A DNA stretch of 32,239 nucleotides from assembly GCF_006874475.1 (NCBI RefSeq), contig NZ_VIRM01000075.1, positions 1 through 32,239 of the forward strand, given 5' to 3'. The notes beneath the pieces were generated by a model. The model ran no database searches, was not told the DNA's origin, and worked only from the letters and a program-made list of their open reading frames with translations. The translations under genes were made by a program, and so were the position numbers. Source of the stretch: Microbispora hainanensis (GTDB lineage: Bacteria; Actinomycetota; Actinomycetes; Streptosporangiales; Streptosporangiaceae). Of this stretch, positions 22,630 through 30,335 are shown piece after piece. Within the stretch, counting starts at the first letter, position 1; each line of letters opens with the position of its first letter.

Positions 22630-23205
22630 TCAGGCGGCGGGGCGCAGGTGCCGCAGCGCGGGGGCGAGCCGGGCGAGTTCATCCAGCATCGTGTCCGCCG
22701 CCGTGTTCATCACGTCGTTGGGCCGCAGCCGGCCATCCTCGTCGAGGAACTGGGTGACGAAGGGGATGGAGACCGCATCGAAGACGGGCACCATCTTGAG
22801 CGTGGTGACGACCTGCTTGAGCATCTGCACCGCCCGCGTGCCCGCCGCGACGCCGCCGTAGCTGACGAACCCGACCGGCTTGTAATGCCACTCGTGGTGC
22901 AGGAAGTCGAGGGCGTTCTTCAGCACGGCGTTGAAGCCGTAGTTGTACTCCGGCGTCACGAACGCGAACGCGTCGCCGCGCTCGATCGTGGCGCTCCACT
23001 CCTTCGTGTGCTGGTGGACGTACTGCCGGAGCCGCGGGTGGTTGGGCTCGTCCATGAACGGCAGGTTCACCTCGGCCAGGTCGACGAGCTCGACCTCGAA
23101 GGCGTCCTGGGCCACGGCGCGCTCGTGGAACCACTCCGCCACCGGTAGCCCGACGCGCCCGGGACGCGTGCTGGCGATGACGATCTGCAGAACCGGCTTA
23201 GCCAC
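22630..23205 (-). CDS. NADPH-dependent FMN reductase family flavoprotein
   Basis: A 191-residue flavodoxin-fold oxidoreductase. The FMN phosphate loop is IASTRPGRVGLPVAEWF near the N-terminus, followed by TPEYNYGFNAVLKNALDFL and FVSYGGVAAGTRAVQML, the standard blocks of the family. It probably reduces quinones, flavins or azo/nitro compounds with NAD(P)H. The GTG at 23205 follows GGGGGAA. It is preceded by its own promoter-like region with an inverted repeat over the -10, so I see it as separate from the acyl-CoA dehydrogenase gene 106 bp upstream. Confidence 0.9.
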   Translation of the reverse strand: MAKPVLQIVIASTRPGRVGLPVAEWFHERAVAQDAFEVELVDLAEVNLPFMDEPNHPRLRQYVHQHTKEWSATIERGDAFAFVTPEYNYGFNAVLKNALDFLHHEWHYKPVGFVSYGGVAAGTRAVQMLKQVVTTLKMVPVFDAVSIPFVTQFLDEDGRLRPNDVMNTAADTMLDELARLAPALRHLRPAA

Positions 23206-23231
23206 AATTCCCCCAAAACATCATGAAACGG

Positions 23232-23256
23232 GGCATAACGCCCCTCACTGTATGCC
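23232..23256 (-). promoter_or_regulatory. Inverted repeat overlapping the FMN reductase -10
   Basis: GGCATA (23232-23237) and TATGCC (23251-23256) form a perfect inverted repeat with a 13-bp spacer. Minus-strand TACAGT (23252-23247) fits a TANNNT -10 and lies across its edge, the classic position of a repressor operator. A smaller hairpin GGGGC-ATAAC-GCCCC sits inside the leader. The regulator is unknown. Confidence 0.45.
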
Positions 23257-23311
23257 GTGATCGTTAAGAACAACGGCCGGGGCGCGAGGCTTCCCGCTCC
23301 GCAGGTAGATC

Positions 23312-24451
23312 TCAGCGGGCGAGGTGGCGGCTGATGACGAGGCGCTGGATCTGGTTGGTGCCCTCGAAGATCTGCATGATCTTCGCCTCGCGCATGTAGC
23401 GCTCGACGCGGAACTCGCGCGTGTAGCCGTACCCGCCGAAGACCTGGACCGCGTCGGTGGTGACCCGCATCGCGGTGTCGGTCGCGACGAGCTTGGCGAC
23501 ACTGGCCTGCCTGCTGTACGGCAGGCCGGCGTCGCGGCGGCGGGCCGCGTCGAGGTAGGTCGCCCGGGCGCAGTCCACCCCGGCGGCCATGTCGGCGAGC
23601 AGGAACCCGAGCCCCTGATGGTCGATGATCTTCTTGCCGAACGTCTCGCGCTCCTTGGCGTACGCCACGGCCTCGTCGAGCGCGGCCTGGGCGAGGCCGA
23701 CGGCGCAGGCGGCGATGCCCAGCCTGCCCGAGTCGAGCGCGCCGAAGGCGATGGGCAGGCCCTGGCCCTCCTCGCCGATGAGACGGTCGGCGTCGATCAG
23801 CACGCCGTCCCAGTGGGCGGTGGTGGTGGGGATCGCGTGCAGGCCCATCTTCTCCTCGGGGCGGCCGAAGGTCAGGCCGTCGGCGTGGCCGGGGGCGAGG
23901 AAGCAGGAGACGCCGCGCTGGCCGGAGCCGGTGCGGGCGAACAACGCGTAGAAGTCCGCCAGGCCGCCGTGGGTGATCCAGGCCTTGGTGCCGGTGATCC
24001 GGTAGCCGTCCTCCGTCTTCTCGGCCTTGCAGGCCAGGGCCGCGGCGTCCGACCCGGCCTGGGGCTCCGACAGGCTGTAGCCGCCGATCCGCCGCCCGGC
24101 GAGCATGTCGGGCAGCCAGCGCTCCCGCTGCTCCGGCGTGCCGTACACGGCCAGGGGCAGGCACGACAGCGTGTGCACGCTGACCGCGACCGCGACGGCG
24201 GCCCACCGGGCGGCCAGCTCCTCGAGCACCTGCAGATACACCTCGTACGGCTGACCGCCGCCGCCGTACTCCTCCGCGTAGGGCAGGCCGAGGAGCCCGG
24301 CGGCGCCGAGCATGGCGAAAAGGCCCTCGGGATAGGTCTCCGCGCGCTCGTGCTCGTCGACGCGGCGGGCGAGCTCCTTGTCGGCGATCTCACGGGTCAG
24401 GTCGATGAGGTCCCGGGCGTCCTCGCCGGGCAGCAGGCGGTCGACGGTCAC
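23312..24451 (-). CDS. Acyl-CoA dehydrogenase
   Basis: A 379-residue FAD enzyme that introduces a trans-2,3 double bond in an acyl-CoA. The order of blocks is canonical: GLPYAEEYGGGG, YSLSEPQAGSDAA (FAD and substrate site), KAWITHGG, RETFGKKIIDHQGLGF, AVQVFGGYGYTREF and the catalytic Glu (E363) in IFEGTNQIQR. Placement of Glu before GTNQIQR matches short- and branched-chain enzymes of the butyryl/short-chain type. AGGAG lies 6 nt before the GTG at 24451, and that GTG overlaps the stop of the indolepyruvate oxidoreductase (GTGA), so they form one operon. The pairing suggests oxidation of acyl-CoAs derived from amino-acid 2-oxoacids. Confidence 0.93.
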   Translation of the reverse strand: MTVDRLLPGEDARDLIDLTREIADKELARRVDEHERAETYPEGLFAMLGAAGLLGLPYAEEYGGGGQPYEVYLQVLEELAARWAAVAVAVSVHTLSCLPLAVYGTPEQRERWLPDMLAGRRIGGYSLSEPQAGSDAAALACKAEKTEDGYRITGTKAWITHGGLADFYALFARTGSGQRGVSCFLAPGHADGLTFGRPEEKMGLHAIPTTTAHWDGVLIDADRLIGEEGQGLPIAFGALDSGRLGIAACAVGLAQAALDEAVAYAKERETFGKKIIDHQGLGFLLADMAAGVDCARATYLDAARRRDAGLPYSRQASVAKLVATDTAMRVTTDAVQVFGGYGYTREFRVERYMREAKIMQIFEGTNQIQRLVISRHLAR

Positions 24452-27400
24452 GATGACTCCTGGAGGGCGGACTCGTGGGCGGACTCGTGGGCGGACTCGT
24501 GGGCGGGCTCGTTCAGCTCGGCGAGAAGGGTGGCGGCGCGGTCGCGGAACTCCGCGACACGGGCGAGCTTGATGTCCTCATACCCCCGGACCAGATCCGG
24601 CAGGGCGGCGATCTCCGCGACGGCCGCGGCGGTCGCCGGGGTCAGCCGGTCGAGCGCGCGCCGCACCAGCTCGCGATACTCCACGACCAGCGTACGCTCC
24701 ACCCGGCGGACGGCGGCGTGCCCGAACACGTCGAACGCGGTGCCGCGCAGCACGCGGGCGGCCCGCAGCCCGCGGAACACGACCCCGGCGGAGCGGCGCA
24801 GCCTGATCTTGCGCTTGAGGCCCATCGCCCGCAGCAGCGGCGGGTGCAGCAGCACCGACACGGCCGCGCCGGGGCCGAACTCCCGCTCGCGCCGGGCCCG
24901 TTCCACCGGGTCGAGGTGCAGCCGGGCGACCTCGTACTCGTCCTTGTAGGCCATGAGCTTGTGCAGCCCCCGGGCGTACGCGAGCCCGATGCGCGCGGCT
25001 GCCTCCTCCCCGGCCCGCTCGGCGGCCAGCGCGGCCACCTCGCGCACGTCCTTTTCGTACGAGCGGGCGTAGGCCGCGTTCTGGTAGCCGGTCAGGTCGG
25101 CGACCCGAACGGCGAGGCTCTCTTCCAGCCCGTCGGCGACGGGCGGCGCGCCCGTCTCCTGCCGGGGGAACCCGGCCCGGGACACAGCCGGGGACACGGC
25201 CCGGAACACGGCCTCGCGGTCGATCACGGCGGCCCGTCCCCAGCGGAAGGCCGTCAGGTTCTGCTCCACGGAAGCACTGCTGGAACCACCGTTGAGGCGG
25301 ATGGCGCTCTCGATCGCGTCCGCCGAGATCGGGATGCAGCCGTGCTGGTAGGCCGCGCCGACGAGCACGAGGTTGGCGGGCATGTGGTCGCCGAACAACG
25401 CCTCGGACAGCGCTCCGGCGTCCAGGTGCAGGCCCGCCTCGGGCACGGTCGCCGATGCGATGCGGGCGACCGCGTCCTCGGGCCCGGGGAGCGCGGCGCG
25501 GCCGGTGACCATGGCGGCCGTGGGCACGATCGCGGTGTTCACGACGGCGACCGTGCGCCCCGGCGCGGCGACGGCGAGGGTGTCGTCGGCGGCGGCGCCG
25601 AGCACGTCGAAGCAGACGAGGACGTCGGCGGTGCCGCGGGCGGCGCGGACCGAGCCGGTGATCGGCCGCGGGGAGATCCGCACGTCGCTGACGACCGGGC
25701 CGCCCTTCTGGGCCAGCCCGGTCTGGTCGAGCCCGGCGGCGTGCAGGCCGTCGAGGTGGGCGGACATCTGGAGGATCTGCGAGACGGTCACCACGCCCGT
25801 GCCGCCGATGCCGGGCATCCGCAGCAGCGCCGAGCGGTCCGGGAAGCGCGACACGGGCTCGGTCAGCGCCACCGGCGGCGGTCCGGGCACCGGACGCGAA
25901 GCCCCGGGGCGAGGCACAGTGGCGGGTTCGACGAGCAGGAACGACGGGCAGTCGCCCTTGAGACAGCTCAGGTCGGAGTTGCACGACGCCTGGTGGATGC
26001 GGGTCTTGCGGCCGAACTCGGTCTCCACCGGCTGCACCGACAGGCAGGTGGAGGCGTTCCCGCAGTCGCCGCAGCCCTCGCACACGCGCTCGTTGACCAC
26101 GACCCTGGCCGTCGGCGTGGGCAGTTTGCCGCGTTTGCGCAGCCGTCGTTCCTCGGCCGCGCAGCGGTCGTCGTGGATCAGCACGGTCACCCCGTCGATC
26201 GCGGCGAGTTCCTTCTCCACCTCCGGGAGATCGTCGCGGTGCCGTACGGACGCGATCGGGGCGAGCCGGACGGCGCGGTAGGTCTCAGGCTCCGGCGTGG
26301 TGACCACGATCCGGCGCACGCCCTCGGCGACCAGCGACCGGGTCAGCGCCGGGACGTCGAGCCGGCCCTCGGCGCGCTGCCCGCCGGTCATCGCGACGGC
26401 GTCGTTGTAGAGCAGCTTGTAGGTCATCGAGACGCCGGCCGCGACGGCGGCGCGGATGGCCAGGCAACCGGAGTGATGGAAGGTGCCGTCACCGAGGTTC
26501 TGGGTGAAGTGGCGGTCTGAGGTGAAGGGGGCCAGGCCGAACCACTGGGCGCCCTCGCCTCCCATCTGCGTCATGCCGACCTGCCTGCCGCGTCCGTTCC
26601 CGTCCAGGGCGATCATGGCATGGCAGCCGATGCCCGCGCCCACCAGCGTGTCGTCGGAGGCGCGCGTGGAGGCGTTGTGCGGGCATCCCGAGCAGAAGTA
26701 CGGCGTGCGGGCGGCGACCAGCGGGAGCAGACGGCGCTTGTCCCCGCCGGCGGCCGGGCCGTGCGTGAGGACGGCCGCCTGCCGGGGAAGGCGGTCCGGG
26801 CCGAGGCAGGTGGCGAGCGCCCCGGCGACGTCCTCGGCGCCGAGTGTGCCGCGCGCGGTCAGCAGTTCCCGGCCGAGGATGTCGGGACGCTGTCCGGTGT
26901 CGTACAGCGCCTGCTTGAGGTGCCCCTCCAGGAACGGCACCTTGTCCTCCACCACGAGCACCCGGTCGAGCCCGTCGGTCATGGCGGCGAGATCGTCGTA
27001 CGCGAGCGGGAACGGCATGGCGAGCCGGATGAGCCGCAGGCCGAGGTGGTCCATCGCGGCCTCGTCCAGGCCGAGGTCGGCGAGGGCGCGCAGGACGACG
27101 GCGTAGGAGGTGCCGGACGCGAGCAGGCCCGTCGTGGCCCGCGGCGCGTCGTGGGTCACCCGGTTGAGGCCGTGCGCGCGGGCGTACGCGCGGGCCAGCC
27201 CGAGCCTGCGGGTGAGCATGTCGTGCTCGGCGTCCAGCGAGGCCGGGCCGACCAGGGTGGGCGGCGCCCCGCGGTCGGCACGCTCCGGCACCGGGACGCC
27301 GGTCCGGATGGTCTCGCGCAGCGATCCGAGGTCGACGGTGGCGGAGGAGTCGGCGACGTCGGCGACGATCTTCAGTCCGGCCCAGAGGCCGGTGGCGCGC

Positions 27401-27969
27401 GACAGCGCCACCGCGTGCAGCCCGAGCTCGACGACCTCCGCCACGGAGCCGGGGGCGAGCAGCGGCATCGACAGGCTCTGGCACATCGGCTCGCACGAGC
27501 TGGGCACGGTCGACGACTTGCTGCCGGGGTCGTCGCCGATCCAGGCGACCGCCCCGCCGAGCGGCGCGGTGCCGGCGAGGTTTCCGTGCCGGATCGCGTC
27601 GGCGGCCCGGTCGAGGCCCGGGTTCTTCCCATACCAGAACCCGGTCACCCCCTCGTGCCTGCGGCCCGGCACCTGGGCGAGAAGCTGGGTGCCCGCGACC
27701 GCCGTGGCCGCGAGCTCCTCGTTGAGGCCGGGCCGCGCCACCACGCCCGCCTCCTCGAGGAACCGCGCGGCCCTGGCCATCTCCAGGTCGACCCCGCCCA
27801 GGGGCGAGCCGGGATATCCGGAGACGAAGACCCGGGTGTCCAGCCCGCGCTCCGCGTCGAGGCGGCGCTGCTCCAGCGTCAGCCGTACGAGGGCCTGGAC
27901 GCCCGAGATCAGCACGGTGCCGCGCTCGGCCGCGTACTTGTCGTCGAGCGAGACGGGAGGCCTGGACAC
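24448..27969 (-). CDS. Indolepyruvate:ferredoxin oxidoreductase, fused alpha/beta type
   Basis: A 1173-residue fused enzyme that oxidatively decarboxylates aryl 2-oxoacids from aromatic amino acids to acyl-CoA, reducing ferredoxin. In order: an N-terminal pyrimidine/TPP region (AAERGTVLISGVQALVRL, GYPGSPLGGVD); FCSGCPHN with C426/C429; a TPP-diphosphate site with GIGCHAMIALDG, TQMGGEGAQW, NLGDGTFHHSG and YNDAVAMTGGQ; a ferredoxin-like Cys-rich segment from C630 (VCEGCGDCG, SCNSDLSCLKGDCPSF) for Fe-S clusters; a gamma-type POR domain (MPGIGGTGVVTVSQIL, KGGPVVSDVRIS); and a long C-terminal domain typical of the fused actinobacterial enzymes. The GTG at 27969 is fixed by CAGGAGG 7 nt upstream; the open frame continuing to 28335 is not coding. 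An Lrp regulator is divergent. The last residues are an HESA tandem repeat. Confidence 0.93.
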   Translation of the reverse strand: MSRPPVSLDDKYAAERGTVLISGVQALVRLTLEQRRLDAERGLDTRVFVSGYPGSPLGGVDLEMARAARFLEEAGVVARPGLNEELAATAVAGTQLLAQVPGRRHEGVTGFWYGKNPGLDRAADAIRHGNLAGTAPLGGAVAWIGDDPGSKSSTVPSSCEPMCQSLSMPLLAPGSVAEVVELGLHAVALSRATGLWAGLKIVADVADSSATVDLGSLRETIRTGVPVPERADRGAPPTLVGPASLDAEHDMLTRRLGLARAYARAHGLNRVTHDAPRATTGLLASGTSYAVVLRALADLGLDEAAMDHLGLRLIRLAMPFPLAYDDLAAMTDGLDRVLVVEDKVPFLEGHLKQALYDTGQRPDILGRELLTARGTLGAEDVAGALATCLGPDRLPRQAAVLTHGPAAGGDKRRLLPLVAARTPYFCSGCPHNASTRASDDTLVGAGIGCHAMIALDGNGRGRQVGMTQMGGEGAQWFGLAPFTSDRHFTQNLGDGTFHHSGCLAIRAAVAAGVSMTYKLLYNDAVAMTGGQRAEGRLDVPALTRSLVAEGVRRIVVTTPEPETYRAVRLAPIASVRHRDDLPEVEKELAAIDGVTVLIHDDRCAAEERRLRKRGKLPTPTARVVVNERVCEGCGDCGNASTCLSVQPVETEFGRKTRIHQASCNSDLSCLKGDCPSFLLVEPATVPRPGASRPVPGPPPVALTEPVSRFPDRSALLRMPGIGGTGVVTVSQILQMSAHLDGLHAAGLDQTGLAQKGGPVVSDVRISPRPITGSVRAARGTADVLVCFDVLGAAADDTLAVAAPGRTVAVVNTAIVPTAAMVTGRAALPGPEDAVARIASATVPEAGLHLDAGALSEALFGDHMPANLVLVGAAYQHGCIPISADAIESAIRLNGGSSSASVEQNLTAFRWGRAAVIDREAVFRAVSPAVSRAGFPRQETGAPPVADGLEESLAVRVADLTGYQNAAYARSYEKDVREVAALAAERAGEEAAARIGLAYARGLHKLMAYKDEYEVARLHLDPVERARREREFGPGAAVSVLLHPPLLRAMGLKRKIRLRRSAGVVFRGLRAARVLRGTAFDVFGHAAVRRVERTLVVEYRELVRRALDRLTPATAAAVAEIAALPDLVRGYEDIKLARVAEFRDRAATLLAELNEPAHESAHESAHESALQESS
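24469..24504 (-). repeat. Three perfect 12-bp units at the oxidoreductase C-terminus
   Basis: GGACTCGTGGGC is repeated exactly at 24469-24480, 24481-24492 and 24493-24504, with a partial fourth copy. Read on the minus strand they encode HESA-HESA-HESA before the final LQESS. The stop overlaps the next gene's start, so frame is preserved only because the unit is 12 bp. Confidence 0.95.
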
Positions 27970-28057
27970 GGGCGAACCTCCTGAGGTCGGGGAGTGACCC
28001 ACAGCACACCAACCCTCCGGGCGTACGCGCAAGCATCGCGCGAGAACCGGCCGATAA

Positions 28058-28108
28058 GACGCAAAAAGATGGAGAACTCCGCCTCGGACGGCTACGGTTC
28101 TTTGCGTC
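28058..28108. promoter_or_regulatory. GACGCAAA inverted repeat between oxidoreductase and Lrp genes
   Basis: GACGCAAA (28058-28065) and TTTGCGTC (28101-28108) are exact inverse copies with centres 43 bp apart, about four helical turns. They lie in the 205-bp divergent promoter region. Lrp/AsnC proteins often bind distant phased half-sites, so this is a candidate autoregulatory operator. Confidence 0.45.
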
Positions 28109-28164
28109 GGAGTCGGAGTCGGCATGAGTCGGAGTCGGCATCGGAGTCGGAGTCGGGTCGGAGA
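28106..28164. repeat. CGGAGT/CGGCAT hexamer repeat in the Lrp leader
   Basis: About nine 6-bp units alternate between CGGAGT and CGGCAT/GAGTCGG forms directly upstream of the Lrp ribosome-binding site. The DNA is non-coding if the ATG at 28175 is right. The G-rich + strand could slow translation initiation or vary in length. Confidence 0.75.
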
Positions 28165-28174
28165 GGGAGATGTC

Positions 28175-28663
28175 ATGGCGGAGATCGACGACATCGACCA
28201 CCGGCTGCTGCGCCTGCTGCGCGAGGACGGGCGCCGGACCTTCTCCGAGATGGCCGCCGAGATCGGCCTGTCGGTGGCCGCCGTCAAGCGGCGGGTCGAC
28301 CGCCTGCGCGAGATCGGCGTCATCACGGGCTTCACCGTGCGGATCGACTACGCCAAGCTCGGCTGGGGCATCGAGGCGTTCACCGAGCTGCGCTACCCGG
28401 GCACGACGCCGGTCGGCAAGATCGTCCGTACCGCCACGGACGTGCCGGAGGTGCAGGAGGTGTTCACCATCGCCGGTGACCCGGACGCGCTCATCCACGT
28501 CCGCGTCCGCGACCTCGGCCACCTCCAGCAGGTCATCGACCGCCTGCGCCGCGCCGGCGACGTGACCGGCACCAAGACCCTGCTCGTGCTCGGCTCGTGG
28601 ACCCGCGACCTGGGGCCGGTCGAGGACCTCAGTCATCGTCCTCCCGGTCCTACCGCCCGCTGA
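28175..28663 (+). CDS. Lrp/AsnC family transcriptional regulator
   Basis: A 162-residue regulator of standard length. The N-terminal AsnC helix-turn-helix is DHRLLRLLREDGRRTFSEMAAEIGLSVAAVKRRVDRLREIGVITGF. The C-terminal RAM/ACT-like domain (FTIAGDPDALIHVRVRDLGHLQQVID) binds amino acids or related acids and forms oligomers. I start at the ATG at 28175 (GGGAGA just upstream); the upstream extension is the hexamer repeat. Divergence from the indolepyruvate oxidoreductase strongly suggests it controls that operon in response to an aromatic or branched amino acid. The 3' end overlaps the convergent kinase gene by 14 bp. Confidence 0.93.
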   Translation: MAEIDDIDHRLLRLLREDGRRTFSEMAAEIGLSVAAVKRRVDRLREIGVITGFTVRIDYAKLGWGIEAFTELRYPGTTPVGKIVRTATDVPEVQEVFTIAGDPDALIHVRVRDLGHLQQVIDRLRRAGDVTGTKTLLVLGSWTRDLGPVEDLSHRPPGPTAR

Positions 28664-30221
28664 TGCCGGTGGCGTTCAGGAAGTCGACCAGCGGGCCGTC
28701 GGCGATCCTGCCGGCCTGGTGCGCCTGCCGGAGCTTGATCAGGATGTCGCGGATGCGCCGGGCGGCCTTGTCGCTCCTGTCTCCTCCCCGGCCTCTGCCC
28801 TGGCCTCTGGACATGTCCCTGGCCGTCTTCCTGATCGCCTCGTGGGCGTCGCGGGCCAGCCTCGGCTCGATGCCGCCCCGTCTCTCCTGCTCCTGCAGGG
28901 CGTGGTCGAAGGCGGCCAGCCACTCCTGATAGTTGCGGTAGACGGGGCGTCCGGACCGCGGAGGAGACGGCGTGGGCGACGGCTTCGGGGACGGCCGGGG
29001 GGTCGCCCGCGTCGGGCTGGGTGAGACCTTCCTCGCCGGGGTGGGCGACGTCCCGGTGGGGGTGGCCTCCGGCGACGGGGCCGCGACGGCGGGTTCCGCC
29101 TGCCCGCCGCCGTCGGACAGGGCCGCCACCCCGATCGTGACCACGGCGAGCCCCGCCACCGCGGCGCCGAGCCGCAGGAGCGTGCGCCGCTCGGGCGACA
29201 TCCCCGCCGTACGGCCCGCCGGGGCGGTGGGCGACGTGACCCCGGGCGGCTGGGTGCCGGGCAGCGGGGTGTCCGGCAGCGGCGTGTCGGGCAGCGGCGT
29301 GTCGAGCAGCGCCGTGTCGAGCAGCGCCGTGTCGCCCGCCCGCGCGCCGCCCGCGTAGGGCGCCTGGGGCGGAGCGGGCGTTCCCGCCTCCCACGCCGGC
29401 CGTGCGGCCGAAAGGGCGACGGCCGCCAGGATCCGGCGGGCGACCTCCGCGTCGGCGGGCCGGGAGGCGGGCTCCTTGGCCAGCAACGCCATGATCAGGC
29501 GCTCCAGCTCGGCGGGGATGTCGGGGCGGTGCCGTCCGGGCGGCGCCGGGGCCTGGTGGATGTGCTGATAGACCAGCTCGGGGGCCGACCCGGTGAACGG
29601 CGGGTGCCCGCACAGCAGCTCGTAGCAGACGCACCCCAGCGCGTAGAGATCGCAGGCGGACCCGCCGCCCCTGCCGTCGATCTGCTCGGGAGCCAGGTAG
29701 GCGGCGGTGCCGACGACGGTGCCCACCATGGTGAGCCGCGCCGCCTCGGTCGCCACCTGGGCGACGCCGAAGTCGACCACCTTGAGCACGCCGCTGGCGG
29801 TGAGGTGCAGGTTGGCGGGTTTGACGTCCCGGTGCACGACCCCGGCGCGGTGCGCGGCGTCCAGGCCGGCGGCGGCCTGGCTCATGAGGTGACACGCCTC
29901 CGCCACGCCATAGCGGCCCCGGTCTTGCAGCTCGGCGGCGAGGCTGCGGCCGGTGAGCAGCTCCATCACCAGGTAGGGCCGCGCGTCCTGCTCGCCCACG
30001 TCGAGCACCGTCACCACGTTCGGGTGCACGATACGGGCGGCGGCCCGGGCCTCGCGGGCGAAGCGCTCCCGCGAGGCGACCCCGGCGACCTGCGGCGTGA
30101 GGATCTTCACCGCCACCGGGCGGTGCGCGCGCAGGTCCCGGCCCCGCCAGACCTCGCCCATCCCGCCCTGGCCGATCAGCTCCTCCAGCTCGTAACGCCC
30201 GCCGAGCGTGGACGGCACCAC
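28650..30221 (-). CDS. Transmembrane Ser/Thr protein kinase (Hanks type)
   Basis: A 523-residue receptor-like kinase. The cytoplasmic kinase domain (first ~265 residues) has the glycine loop IGQGGMGEVW, VAVKIL Lys, the HRDVKPAN catalytic loop, DFG in VVDFGVAQ and APEQ before the substrate-binding segment, so it should be active. A linker with 5-residue repeats (DTALL, DTPLP) precedes one membrane helix (LLRLGAAVAGLAVVTIGVAAL). Outside the membrane a Pro/Ser/Thr-rich stalk leads to a ~95-residue charged helical domain ending LNATGISGR; no PASTA repeat is present. The GTG at 30221 has AGGAGG 8 nt upstream; the GTG at 30230 is in frame but the AGGAGG touches it. It is convergent with, and overlaps, the Lrp gene. 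Confidence 0.93.
   Translation of the reverse strand: MVPSTLGGRYELEELIGQGGMGEVWRGRDLRAHRPVAVKILTPQVAGVASRERFAREARAAARIVHPNVVTVLDVGEQDARPYLVMELLTGRSLAAELQDRGRYGVAEACHLMSQAAAGLDAAHRAGVVHRDVKPANLHLTASGVLKVVDFGVAQVATEAARLTMVGTVVGTAAYLAPEQIDGRGGGSACDLYALGCVCYELLCGHPPFTGSAPELVYQHIHQAPAPPGRHRPDIPAELERLIMALLAKEPASRPADAEVARRILAAVALSAARPAWEAGTPAPPQAPYAGGARAGDTALLDTALLDTPLPDTPLPDTPLPGTQPPGVTSPTAPAGRTAGMSPERRTLLRLGAAVAGLAVVTIGVAALSDGGGQAEPAVAAPSPEATPTGTSPTPARKVSPSPTRATPRPSPKPSPTPSPPRSGRPVYRNYQEWLAAFDHALQEQERRGGIEPRLARDAHEAIRKTARDMSRGQGRGRGGDRSDKAARRIRDILIKLRQAHQAGRIADGPLVDFLNATGISGR
29260..29334 (-). repeat. Five 15-bp units in the kinase linker
   Basis: Units begin at 29260, 29275, 29290, 29305 and 29320, in two sequence forms. 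They encode DTALL-DTALL-DTPLP-DTPLP-DTPLP in the linker between kinase domain and membrane helix. Thr residues in the repeat could be autophosphorylation sites. Confidence 0.9.
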
Positions 30222-30335
30222 GTCCCGCACCTCCTCATGGCCACTCCCCCTGATGATCGGGAGCCAACCTATCCTCTCGGACAGGCCAGGCGAGAACGGC
30301 CGGAACCCCGTGAACAGGACGTGGCGGGGCGGCGG

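Noticed and set aside
24475..26520. 681-residue open frame on + opposite the indolepyruvate oxidoreductase
   Set aside because: Antisense shadow; the TPP and Fe-S motifs are all in the minus-strand frame.
27970..28335. N-terminal extension of the indolepyruvate oxidoreductase frame
   Set aside because: The extension is low complexity and runs over the Lrp gene and repeats; a strong CAGGAGG site fixes the GTG at 27969.
26489..28636. 715-residue open frame on - across the oxidoreductase and Lrp genes
   Set aside because: Out of frame with both real genes and would run antisense through the Lrp gene.
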